From contig NZ_JAHKRN010000005.1 of the NCBI RefSeq assembly GCF_019396385.1, positions 62,001-126,000 on the forward strand: a stretch of DNA of 64,000 bases. Reading direction: 5' to 3'. Under the pieces are notes generated by a model. It was not told where the DNA came from. It saw nothing but the letters and a program-made list of their open reading frames with translations, and did no database searches. The stretch comes from Nonomuraea harbinensis (lineage in GTDB: Bacteria > Actinomycetota > Actinomycetes > Streptosporangiales > Streptosporangiaceae). Below are positions 40,815-48,224 of the stretch, one piece after another (the first letter of the stretch is position 1; each line of letters starts with the position of its first letter). The translations under genes were made by a program, and so were the position numbers.

Positions 40815-41857
40815 GCCTGCTGTATTCCGAGGTCGAGGAGGAGCTCCGCGCCGCCGTGCGCGACCTGCTCGCCGACCGCTGCCCGCCGTCGGCGGTGCTC
40901 AAGCGCGCCGAGTCGCGGCCGTACGACCCGGACCTGTGGAAGACGCTGGCCGGGGAGATCGGCGTGGCCGGGCTGATCGTCCCCGAGGAGTACGGCGGCG
41001 CGGGCGCGTCCGCCAGCGAGGCCGCCGTCGTGCTGGAGGAGCTGGGCCGCGGCATCGCGCCGGTGCCGTTCTTCACCAGCTCGGTGCTGGCCACCCGCGC
41101 GCTCGTCCAGGCGGGGGCGGGCGAGCTGCTCGAACGGCTGGCCGACGGGCGCTCGACGGCCGCGCTGGCGGTGTCGTTCGCCGCATCCCCGTACCGGCCC
41201 GACCGCGGCGCGTCGGTGCGGCACTCGGGCGGGACGCTGTCCGGCACGGTCACCGGCGTCGCCGGGGCCGACGTGGCCGACGTGCTGCTCGTCCCGGTCG
41301 AGGGCGATCTGTATCACGTGGAGGGCGCCGAGGTGCGGGCGGAGACGTCGTTCGACCTCACCCGGCCGGTCTCCACCGTCACGTTCGACGGCGCGGGCGC
41401 CACCCGCGTGGGCGACGTGGACCTGGTGGCCGTCCTGCGGTTCGGCGCCGGGCTGCTGGCCTCCGAGCAGTACGGGGTCGCGCAGTGGTGCCTGGACACC
41501 ACGCTGGCCTACGTCAAGGAGCGTCACCAGTTCGCCCGGCCGGTCGGCTCCTTCCAGTCGATCAAGCACCGGCTGGCCGACCTGTGGCTGGACGTGGTGC
41601 GCGCCCGCGCCGCCGCCCGCAACGCCGTCACCGAGGACACGCCGGTCGCGGCCGCCGTGGCCCAGGCGTGGAACGCGGGCGTGGCCGTACGCGCCGCGGA
41701 GGAGGCGCTGCAGTTGCACGGCGGGATCGGCATGACCTGGGAGCACCCGCTGCATCTGTATCTCAAGCGCGCCAAGTCCGCGGAGGTCGCGCTCGGCACG
41801 CCGGGCGACCACCGGGAGGCGCTGGCCTCACTCGCCGGGGTGCCCGGCCCCGAGTGA
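40811..41857 (+). CDS. Acyl-CoA dehydrogenase, smaller partner subunit
   Basis: A 348-residue dehydrogenase-fold protein. PEEYGGAGASASEAAVVLEELGRG opens the N-terminal domain. The middle domain is shortened and lacks the usual TEPxxGSD segment, while the C-terminal EERHQFARPVGSFQSIKHRLADL-type region and LQLHGGIGMTWEHPLHLYLKR are intact. This asymmetry against the preceding gene suggests that the two form a heteromeric alpha2beta2 enzyme. It is coupled by an ATGA overlap and its 3' end overlaps the convergent TetR gene by 30 bases. Confidence 0.85.
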   Translation: MSLLYSEVEEELRAAVRDLLADRCPPSAVLKRAESRPYDPDLWKTLAGEIGVAGLIVPEEYGGAGASASEAAVVLEELGRGIAPVPFFTSSVLATRALVQAGAGELLERLADGRSTAALAVSFAASPYRPDRGASVRHSGGTLSGTVTGVAGADVADVLLVPVEGDLYHVEGAEVRAETSFDLTRPVSTVTFDGAGATRVGDVDLVAVLRFGAGLLASEQYGVAQWCLDTTLAYVKERHQFARPVGSFQSIKHRLADLWLDVVRARAAARNAVTEDTPVAAAVAQAWNAGVAVRAAEEALQLHGGIGMTWEHPLHLYLKRAKSAEVALGTPGDHREALASLAGVPGPE

Positions 41858-42418
41858 GGTGAGCAGCAGGTCGGCGAAGTGCTCGCCCACCTGGGCACCG
41901 GTCAGCGGCCCGTCCGCGTGGAACCAGGTGCCCAGGTGGTGCACCGAGCCGAAGAAGTAGTCGACGACCAGCTCGGCCGGCACCCGGTCGCTGAACACGC
42001 CCTCGCGCTGGCCCTCCAGCACCAGGTCGCGGAAGCGCTCGTGGTAGCGGCGGCGCTCGGCCCGCACGGTCTTGCGGGTCTCGGGGGCGAGCAGGTGCAT
42101 CGAGCGGAAGAAGATCTTGGAGTCGTCGAGGTTGTCCGTCGTGGTCTCCACCACGTCGGCCGCCGCCCGGTGCAGCCGCTCCACGACCGTGCCGCCGCTG
42201 TCGGCGATCTGCGTCAGGCGCTGCATCTGCATGCGCAGGACCCTGGCGTAGATCTCGTGCAGCAGGTCGTCCTTGGAGTCGAAGTAGTGGTACATGGCGC
42301 CCTTGGTGACGCCCGCCGCGACGACGATCTCCTGCACCGAGGTGCTCTCGAAGCCCTGCTCGGCGAAGAGCCTGGTGGCCTCGCCGAGGAGCCGCTGGCG
42401 TACCGGTTCATCTTTCAC
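41828..42418 (-). CDS. TetR-family regulator (KstR2/FadR-like)
   Basis: A 196-residue TetR protein: ATRLFAEQGFESTSVQEIVVAAGVTKGAMYHYFDSKDDLLHEIY is the helix-turn-helix, followed by a TetR_C-type ligand domain (FFRSMHLLAPETRKTVRAER). It resembles regulators that respond to acyl-CoA. GTG 42418 has TATGCT six bases upstream, so it is probably leaderless. The operator ACCGACTGGTCGGT overlaps that -10 box, and a close copy lies before the acyl-CoA dehydrogenase operon. It likely represses both. Confidence 0.88.
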   Translation of the reverse strand: MKDEPVRQRLLGEATRLFAEQGFESTSVQEIVVAAGVTKGAMYHYFDSKDDLLHEIYARVLRMQMQRLTQIADSGGTVVERLHRAAADVVETTTDNLDDSKIFFRSMHLLAPETRKTVRAERRRYHERFRDLVLEGQREGVFSDRVPAELVVDYFFGSVHHLGTWFHADGPLTGAQVGEHFADLLLTSLGAGHPGE

Positions 42419-42424
42419 GGGGCA

Positions 42425-42443
42425 AGCATACCGACTGGTCGGT
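42425..42443 (-). promoter_or_regulatory. TetR autoregulatory operator over its -10 box
   Basis: ACCGACTGGTCGGT (42430-42443) has perfect six-base arms. On the minus strand TATGCT (42430-42425) overlaps it and precedes the GTG by six bases. A 12-of-14 match lies at 38401-38414. Confidence 0.75.
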
Positions 42444-42590
42444 TGAGCGTCTTGATTGTGGCCCTGGAGGTACCAATTACGTCACCTTAGGCTCGCCTTG
42501 CTTCGGCATGGGGTATCTCTTAGTTCGGCGAGGGATCTTCGGCGTAGCAGATCCTGTGGTTTCACGACATCTTCATTCGGGGAGTTTGCC

Positions 42591-43355
42591 GTGCCCGGTG
42601 GCTCTATCTACGTGCAGCAGGACGAGAAATTCACAGGATCGTCTCCGCAGTGGTGGTACGAGAAGTTCTGGCGGGAGGGAGCCCAGAGCAGGCGCCGCTC
42701 CCGCATGGTCAAGGCGGCGGTGGGAGCCGTCGCCGGGTTCGCGCTCGCGCTCCGGTTCACCCTTCCGGCGCCCGTCCTCTACGCCGTCGCGCTCGGCGGC
42801 GTCGTCGCGGGCATCGACTGGTGGCTCGACTGGCGCGCGTTCCGGGCCACCGCGGTCTGGCGGGGCAGGCGGCGCGGCGAGGTCATCACGGGCCGGCTGC
42901 TGCGGCGCTCCCTCGGCAGGCAGGGCTATCGCGTGCTCGACGGCCGCGCCATCAGGGACCAGGCGTCCATCGACCACCTGGTGATCGGGCCGGGCGGGGT
43001 GTGGATCGTCGACAACGAGTCGTGGAGCCCCGACACCGAGATCGCCTCCTACAACGGGCGGCTGTTCTTCGGCGAGAAGTACGGCACGAAGACGGCCAAG
43101 CCGCTGTGCGACGCCGCGCAGGCGTTCGCCGAGCTGCTCGGCCGCGAGACCGGCATCCAGATCTCCATCAGCCCGCTGATGGCCGTCCACTGCGGCATGC
43201 TGCCGCGCGGCGGCTCGCTCACGGCCGAGGGCGTCACCTTCCTCAAGCCGCGCCTGGTGGCCAGGCACATCAGGGCCAACCAGAAGGCCCTGCTGGACGC
43301 CGCGCAGATCGAGCTGCTGGCCCGCACCGCCGCCCGCGAGCTGCAGCGCGTCTGA
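42591..43355 (+). CDS. Membrane-anchored NERD-domain protein with altered catalytic site
   Basis: A 254-residue protein. The N-terminal 40 residues are polar and aromatic, residues 41-80 hold two hydrophobic segments, and residues of about 95-215 form a nuclease-related (NERD) domain. The core ASIDHLVIGPGGVWIVDNESW keeps the first Asp (D128). However, the D/E-x-K strand, usually DSK or EVK in this family, reads D141-N-E143, so the catalytic Lys is missing. Nuclease activity is doubtful; nucleic-acid binding may remain. GTG 42591 has GGGGAG upstream. A weak iron-box-like element lies at 42482-42500. Confidence 0.72.
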   Translation: MPGGSIYVQQDEKFTGSSPQWWYEKFWREGAQSRRRSRMVKAAVGAVAGFALALRFTLPAPVLYAVALGGVVAGIDWWLDWRAFRATAVWRGRRRGEVITGRLLRRSLGRQGYRVLDGRAIRDQASIDHLVIGPGGVWIVDNESWSPDTEIASYNGRLFFGEKYGTKTAKPLCDAAQAFAELLGRETGIQISISPLMAVHCGMLPRGGSLTAEGVTFLKPRLVARHIRANQKALLDAAQIELLARTAARELQRV

Positions 43356-43374
43356 CCCGCCGCCCGGCGACGGG

Positions 43375-44727
43375 TCAGGCGATGTCCTCGATGAACGCGG
43401 TCAGCTGGGCCACGTTCCTGCACTCGTGCATCGGCACCACCGTGCCGTAGTCGGTGGCGATCGAGTCGCCGGTGTCCCACTGGCGGCGCGGCTCCGGGTT
43501 CAGCCAGTACGCGTGGCGGGCCTTGCCGGCCAGCGACTTCAGCACCTCCAGGGCGGGCGGCTGGTAGTTGGAGCGGGCGTCGCCCAGGATGAGCAGGGAG
43601 CTCTTCGGGCCGATCGCGTCGCCGTAGCGCTCGGCGAACGTCTCCAGCGCGTGACCGTAGTTGGTGCGGCCGAAGCGCACCATGTCGGCCTCGGTCGCCA
43701 GCCGGCTCATCGCGTCCAGCACGTCGGCGCCGGGCTGGAAGAACCGGGTGATCTCGTCCACGGTGTCCACGAACCCGAACGCCCGCACCTTCGTGAACTG
43801 CTCCCGCAGCGCGTACGTGAGCAGCAGCGTGAAGTGCGCGAACGACGACACCGAGTCGCTGGTGTCGCAGAGGATGACCAGCTCGGGCTTGTGCGGCCGG
43901 GGCGGCTTGAAGTGGGTGTCCATCGGCACGCCGCCGCTCTGCAGCGAGGCCCGCACGGTGCGGCGGAAGTCCAGCCGCCCGCGCCTGCCCTTCCTGTGCT
44001 TGATCGTCAGCCGCGCGGCCAGCCTGCGGGCCAGCGGATGGACCTCGCGGCGCAGCCGGGCCAGGTCGGCCTTGGTGACGCGGAGAAAGTCGAGCTGGTC
44101 GAGCGGCGGCCGCACGGCCGAGCGGGCGATCTTCTCGATCCCGGAGTCCTCGGCGATGCGGCGGCGCACGTCGGCGGAGACCGCCTCCTCGAACCGCCTG
44201 ATGCCCGAGTTCACCCGCTGCCGGGCGGTCTTCTCGGCCAGCCCGCCGCGCTCCTGCCCGGCCAGCACCTCGCGCAGGATGCCGGCCATGAGCGTCTCGG
44301 GCGACAGGGCGCGCAGCACGCTGTAGGAGAACCAGTTCTGCCGCCCCGGCCGCGCCTCCTGCCTGCCGAAACGGCCCACCATGGCCCGCGCGAACGCGCG
44401 CAGCTCGCTCTCCGTGCCGTCCATCAGCAGCCCGGCCAGGTGCTCGCGCAGCTCGGGGACCGGGGCCTGGTCCAGGTCGACGTCCTCACGCTGCCGCAGG
44501 CCGCTCGTCGTCGGCGGGAACCACAGGTCGAACAGCACGTCGAAGCCGGGCCGGTTGGCCGGCTTCTTCACCAGCGTGGCCGCGTACGCCTCGCGCAGCG
44601 ACTCCCTCTCGACCAGGTCGATCACCTGCAGCGCCCGCGCCGCGTCCAGCCCTTCGGCCAGCGACACGGGCAGCCCGGCGTCCCGCAGCGCGTGCACGAA
44701 TCCGATGTGCCTGTCGACGAGCGACAT
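43375..44727 (-). CDS. VWA-domain protein (CoxE-like)
   Basis: A 450-residue protein. The N-terminal half is helical and charged. The C-terminal half is a von Willebrand A domain with the MIDAS motif DTSDSVSSFA in VILCDTSDSVSS, followed by TNYGHALETFAERYG and LLILGDARSNYQPP. This is the CoxE-like group that pairs with MoxR AAA+ ATPases to insert metals or remodel partner enzymes. The MoxR gene overlaps it directly (TGATG, one-base overlap). No obvious client enzyme is adjacent, so the target is unknown. Confidence 0.87.
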   Translation of the reverse strand: MSLVDRHIGFVHALRDAGLPVSLAEGLDAARALQVIDLVERESLREAYAATLVKKPANRPGFDVLFDLWFPPTTSGLRQREDVDLDQAPVPELREHLAGLLMDGTESELRAFARAMVGRFGRQEARPGRQNWFSYSVLRALSPETLMAGILREVLAGQERGGLAEKTARQRVNSGIRRFEEAVSADVRRRIAEDSGIEKIARSAVRPPLDQLDFLRVTKADLARLRREVHPLARRLAARLTIKHRKGRRGRLDFRRTVRASLQSGGVPMDTHFKPPRPHKPELVILCDTSDSVSSFAHFTLLLTYALREQFTKVRAFGFVDTVDEITRFFQPGADVLDAMSRLATEADMVRFGRTNYGHALETFAERYGDAIGPKSSLLILGDARSNYQPPALEVLKSLAGKARHAYWLNPEPRRQWDTGDSIATDYGTVVPMHECRNVAQLTAFIEDIA

Positions 44728-45560
44728 CAGGCCAGCCCGAGTTCCTTGACGGCACGCTCGTGGTCGGAGTTGTGCTTGAGCACCACGCCCAAGGTCTCCG
44801 CCACCGTCTCCTCGTCCAGGTCGCCCCGCCCGAGCGCCAGCAGCGTGTGGGCCCAGTCAACGGTCTCGGCCACCGACGGCGCCTTCTTCAGCTCCAGCGC
44901 GCGCAGCGTCGCCACCGTGCGGGCGAGCTGCTCGGCCACGCCGGCGGGCAGCGACGGCACCTGCGCGAGCACGATGTCGCGCTCGCGTTCGGGTGTCGGG
45001 TACTCGATGTGCAGGTAGAGGCAGCGCCGCTTGAGCGCCTCCGACAGCTCGCGGGTGGCGTTCGAGGTCAGCACCACGTACGGCCTGCGCCTGGCGACGA
45101 TCGTGCCCAGCTCGGGGATCGTCACCTGGAAGTCGGACAGCAGCTCCAGCAGCAGGCCCTCGACCTCGACGTCGGCCTTGTCCATCTCGTCGATGAGCAG
45201 CACGGTCGGCTCCTCGGCCCTGATGGCCTTGAGCAGCGGCCGCTCCAGCAGGAACTCCTCGGTGAAGATGTCGTCGTCGGCGCTGGTGGCCTGGATGCGC
45301 AGCAGCTGCTTCTTGTAGTTCCACTCGTACAGCGCCCGCGCCTCGTCCAGGCCCTCGTAGCACTGCAGCCTGACCAGGGCGGACCCGGTGGCCTGGGCGA
45401 CGGCCTTGGCGAGCTGGGTCTTGCCGACGCCCGCGGGGCCCTCCACGAGCAGCGGCTTGCCGAGTGCGGCGGCCAGGAACACCGAGGTGGAGATGGCGTC
45501 GTCGGAGAGATAGTCGACGGCGGTGAGCCGCTCGGTCACGTCGGCGGGGGATGCGAACAT
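44727..45560 (-). CDS. MoxR-type AAA+ ATPase
   Basis: A 277-residue MoxR-family ATPase. Walker A is EGPAGVGKTQLAKA, Walker B is TVLLIDEMDKAD, sensor 1 is VVLTSNATREL and the arginine finger region is ALKRRCLYLHIEYP. With the VWA protein encoded immediately after it, it should form a chaperone-like pair that activates a metalloenzyme or membrane complex. The start at 45560 lacks a strong ribosome site (a T-rich stretch lies upstream). The tRNA-Lys copy lies 100 bases away on the other strand. Confidence 0.9.
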   Translation of the reverse strand: MFASPADVTERLTAVDYLSDDAISTSVFLAAALGKPLLVEGPAGVGKTQLAKAVAQATGSALVRLQCYEGLDEARALYEWNYKKQLLRIQATSADDDIFTEEFLLERPLLKAIRAEEPTVLLIDEMDKADVEVEGLLLELLSDFQVTIPELGTIVARRRPYVVLTSNATRELSEALKRRCLYLHIEYPTPERERDIVLAQVPSLPAGVAEQLARTVATLRALELKKAPSVAETVDWAHTLLALGRGDLDEETVAETLGVVLKHNSDHERAVKELGLA

Positions 45561-45660
45561 CGATGCTCCTGTCTGGTGGCCGAACTTTATTCTAGCCGGA
45601 GATGTCCGCGTCCAACCGATTCGACCAGCATGCGAATCGCCGGTATATTCATCCCCGCAA

Positions 45661-45737
45661 GCGCCGCTAGCTCAGTTGGTCAGAGCAGCTGACTCTTAAT
45701 CAGCGGGTCCGGGGTTCGAGTCCCTGGCGGCGTACCA
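45661..45737 (+). tRNA. tRNA-Lys (anticodon CTT), second copy
   Basis: The same sequence as the tRNA at 17006 except for the last acceptor base, which makes the first pair G-T (GCGCCGC with GCGGCGT). CTT lies in the loop CTCTTAA. CCA is encoded (45735-45737). TTCGAC (45620) and TATATT (45644-45649), 18 bases apart, look like its promoter. Confidence 0.96.
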
Positions 45738-45744
45738 CCGCGAG

Positions 45745-45776
45745 AAACCCCAGTTCACTGTGCTGAACTGGGGTTT
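45745..45776 (+). terminator. Terminator after the second tRNA-Lys
   Basis: AAACCCCAGTTCA pairs perfectly with TGAACTGGGGTTT (13 bases) around CTGTGC, followed by CTTGG. It begins eight bases after the CCA. Confidence 0.9.
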
Positions 45777-45812
45777 CTTGGTTGTGGGGCGGCTGCTCTC
45801 CGGCTGGGCGGC

Positions 45813-45926
45813 TCAGTAGACGGAGCAGCCGACGCGGACCGGGACCTTGGCGGACCAGCGGCCGGACGCGATGCCGCCGGATCGGAGCCCGCTTGGAGGG
45901 CGTCGGCCGCCGCGTCCGCCGTTTTG
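45813..45926 (-). pseudogene. Possible 3' remnant of a secreted-protein gene
   Basis: The minus strand reads an open stretch ending GIASGRWSAKVPVRVGCSVY and a TGA at 45813, with no start codon and an in-frame stop at 45927. The ending looks like the C-terminus of a small secreted protein. It could equally be chance in GC-rich DNA. The rest of 45777-45981 shows nothing further. Confidence 0.25.
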
Positions 45927-45981
45927 TCAGGCGGCGGTCCTCAGTCGGCGAGCAGGGCGAGCACGGGCAGGCGGAGCGGGC

Positions 45982-46371
45982 TCATGGCCGCCTCTGCTGG
46001 GTGTAGAGCCGGATCTCGATGCCGTCGGGGTCGGTGATGCCACCGATCAGCCATCCCGCGCTGCCTTCGGTGATGCCGGAATGACTCACCTCGATGGCGT
46101 TCAGGTGGTCGGACCAGGCGTGGAGCTCCTGCAGGGTCGGCACGGCCAGCGCGAGGGGATCGAACCCGCTCCACCCCGCGGCTCGCCGGGGCTCCTCGCG
46201 CAGCGCGATCATGAGCGTCTGCCCCGCGTCGGTCAACGCCACGCCGCGCAGCACGCCGTCCTCGACGAACTCGATCGCCACCTCAAGGCCGAGCACGCGG
46301 CGGTACCACTCCAGGCTCTTGTGGACGTTGGAGATCGGCAGCTTGACGTGGTGGAACCCACCTAAGAGCAT
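45982..46371 (-). CDS. VOC-superfamily (glyoxalase-like) protein
   Basis: A 129-residue VOC protein beginning MLLGGFHHVKLPISNVHKSLEWYRRVLG, with a metal-ligand-type His in HHVKL, and ending GITDPDGIEIRLYT, where the Glu would be the second-module ligand. It may be a dioxygenase, a lyase or a binding protein. It is divergent from a TetR gene with three tandem operators between, so it is probably induced by the ligand of that regulator. Confidence 0.85.
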   Translation of the reverse strand: MLLGGFHHVKLPISNVHKSLEWYRRVLGLEVAIEFVEDGVLRGVALTDAGQTLMIALREEPRRAAGWSGFDPLALAVPTLQELHAWSDHLNAIEVSHSGITEGSAGWLIGGITDPDGIEIRLYTQQRRP

Positions 46372-46394
46372 CGTGCCTCACCCCTTGTAGCCGT

Positions 46395-46430
46395 ACTTTA
46401 AAGCTATACTTTAAAGTGATACTCTAAAGT
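46395..46430 (+). promoter_or_regulatory. Three tandem 13-base TetR operator repeats
   Basis: ACTTTAAAGCTAT, ACTTTAAAGTGAT and ACTCTAAAGT start at 46395, 46408 and 46421, exactly 13 bases apart. The middle copy has a perfect ten-base palindrome, ACTTTAAAGT. The last overlaps TACTCT, which lies six bases before the TetR GTG. Cooperative binding is likely. Confidence 0.85.
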
Positions 46431-46431
46431 C

Positions 46432-47055
46432 GTGGAAGACGTCAAGAGCCCGATGCGTCGCTCGGCCCAGACCAGAAGCCGCATCGTGAAAGCCGCTCAA
46501 GAGCTGTTCGTCATGCGGGGCTACGCCGGGACGACGTTCCAGCTGGTCGCCGACACGGCCGAGGTGTCGGTGCAGACGGTCTACTTCCATTACGGGACCA
46601 AGAGCGAGTTGCTCAAGCACGTGGTCGACGTCGCCTCCGCCGGGGACGACGAGCCCGTGCCGCTCCTGCAACGGCCCTGGTTCGCGGCCTTGCGAGCGGC
46701 GAAGGACCCTGCGGAGGTCGTACGAGGATGGGTCCATCAGAGCGGGGTCATCCTCGACCGGGTCGCACCCGTGCTGGCGGTGGTCCGCGACGCGGCGGGC
46801 GGCGACCCCGGCATGGCCGCCCAATGGGCCGCCAACAGTGAGCAGCGGCACACCGCCCACGGCACGGTCATCGCCATCCTGGCCGGCCTCGGGGCCCTGC
46901 GGCCCGGCTTGACCGAGAGCCGGGCCACCGACATCACCGTGGGGATCTTGTCGCCGGATCTGTTCCTGGTGATGACGCGCGAATGCGGCTGGCCGACGCC
47001 GCAGTGGGAGGACTGGGCCGCCGATCAGCTCTCCTACGGCCTGCTGTCTCCCTGA
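46432..47055 (+). CDS. TetR-family regulator
   Basis: A 207-residue TetR protein. SRIVKAAQELFVMRGYAGTTFQLVADTAEVSVQTVYFHYGTKSELLKH is the helix-turn-helix. The C-terminal half (VLRDAAGG-like VVRDAAGGDPGMAAQWAANSEQRH) is a ligand pocket of unknown specificity. GTG 46432 appears to be a leaderless start, with TACTCT six bases upstream. It probably represses itself and the divergent VOC gene through the three 13-base repeats. Confidence 0.88.
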   Translation: MEDVKSPMRRSAQTRSRIVKAAQELFVMRGYAGTTFQLVADTAEVSVQTVYFHYGTKSELLKHVVDVASAGDDEPVPLLQRPWFAALRAAKDPAEVVRGWVHQSGVILDRVAPVLAVVRDAAGGDPGMAAQWAANSEQRHTAHGTVIAILAGLGALRPGLTESRATDITVGILSPDLFLVMTRECGWPTPQWEDWAADQLSYGLLSP

Positions 47056-47134
47056 CGATCGGGCGCGCCGGCGCCCGGCCGCGCGGGAGGATTGTCGAGC
47101 AGACAGCCGACGGGCTCGGTCAGTGTGGTGGCTG

Positions 47135-47665
47135 TCAGCGGCCGTGCAGGCGGAGGAAGTCGTCCAGGCTCGCGCGGTAGAAGGCGAGATCGAGCTCCAG
47201 CTTGCCCCGGGTGAGCCTGCCGGGCTCCGACTCGCGCAGCGACCTGCCCGCCTCGGTCCAGAAGTCCTCATCGGACAGCTCGGCCGCGCCGTCGGGGAAG
47301 AACTTCAGCGCCTCCGCCACGGCGTCGGCGGCGAACCGCCAGCCGGTCGCGACCTCGTCGAACCTCCCGGCGTCCGACGGGTCGGCGGCGAAGGACAGCG
47401 CGCCCTCCAGCGCCCGGCGCGCGTACGTGTCAGCGACGAGCACCCACTGGCCCGGGTCGATCAGCTCCGACAGGCCCGCGCCGAAGGTCAGGTCCTGCTC
47501 CCGCGCCCACGCCTCGGACTCCTGGGGCACGAACACCTCAGCGTCGCCGAGACGCACCAGCCAGCCGTCGGCCACCTCCTCGGTCGACGCCCCGCGCGAG
47601 CCGCCGGCCAGGTCGAGGTGGACGTACGCCTCCACGAGCGTACGGGCGAGACCCTGCTCAGGCAT
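47135..47665 (-). CDS. Paralogue of the next protein, possible accessory or immunity protein
   Basis: A 176-residue soluble, acidic protein (MPEQGLARTLVEAYVHLDLAGG...). Its second half matches the neighbouring 174-residue protein: EALKFFPDGAAELSDEDFW against EVVKFVPPGADAVPDDGFW, then EPGRLTRGKLELDLAFYRASL against EPGRFQLDRLLVVRDTYQGL. The cysteines of the neighbour are missing here. It overlaps that gene by eight bases and ends the long minus-strand operon of the giant protein. Small proteins encoded just after a giant secreted toxin-like gene are often immunity proteins, but that role is inference; I know no characterised relative. Confidence 0.7.
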   Translation of the reverse strand: MPEQGLARTLVEAYVHLDLAGGSRGASTEEVADGWLVRLGDAEVFVPQESEAWAREQDLTFGAGLSELIDPGQWVLVADTYARRALEGALSFAADPSDAGRFDEVATGWRFAADAVAEALKFFPDGAAELSDEDFWTEAGRSLRESEPGRLTRGKLELDLAFYRASLDDFLRLHGR

Positions 47666-48182
47666 GCCGGCCCACCAGACCCTGGTAGGTGTCCCTGACG
47701 ACCAGCAGCCGGTCTAGCTGGAACCGGCCGGGCTCGGCCGCGCGCACCCGCTGCCCGCGCTCGGACCAGAACCCGTCGTCGGGCACCGCGTCCGCGCCCG
47801 GCGGCACGAACTTGACCACCTCAGCCACGGCCGCAGTCGCCACCCGCAGCACCCGCTCGGCCTCGGCCGGGTCGTCGACCGGCACGTTGCCCGCCGACAG
47901 GTCGGACACCCACAGCCACTCGCCCGCGTCGAGGAGCTCGGACGGCTCGGGGCCGCCGAACGTCGGATAGCCGGCCGGCATCACCGGGCGCTGAGGCAGG
48001 CCGAACAGGTATTCCCTCGGGCTCGCGCATTCCTGGCACGCGCCGGAGTAGCGGTTGGCCAGCTCGCCTTCCACGGTGACCAGCCCGCTCTCCCAGGTGG
48101 TGTCGGCGGACCCGCAGGCACACGGATGCAGATCGAGATAGAGGTGTGCCTCGTCTCTCGTCCTCGCCACCGCGAAAGCCAT
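47658..48182 (-). CDS. Cysteine-containing paralogue, possible accessory or immunity protein
   Basis: A 174-residue protein with the paired cysteines CAC (HPCACGSAD, about residues 21-23) and CQEC (about 49-52), a likely zinc site, followed by SPREYLFGLPQRPVMPAGYPTF. The second half is shared with the 176-residue protein after it. ATG 48182 has GAGGA just upstream, better than the ATG at 48212. It begins 43 bases after the giant gene ends on the same strand, so co-transcription is likely. Known function: none to my knowledge. Confidence 0.72.
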   Translation of the reverse strand: MAFAVARTRDEAHLYLDLHPCACGSADTTWESGLVTVEGELANRYSGACQECASPREYLFGLPQRPVMPAGYPTFGGPEPSELLDAGEWLWVSDLSAGNVPVDDPAEAERVLRVATAAVAEVVKFVPPGADAVPDDGFWSERGQRVRAAEPGRFQLDRLLVVRDTYQGLVGRHA

Positions 48183-48224
48183 AACCGTCCTCTCGTCCGG
48201 GGTTCCCATCATGCACGACCCCGA

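Noticed and set aside
17006..45737. Genomic island bounded by tRNA-Lys copies
   Set aside because: No integrase, no att core beyond the tRNA itself, no change in composition, and ordinary chromosomal genes in between.
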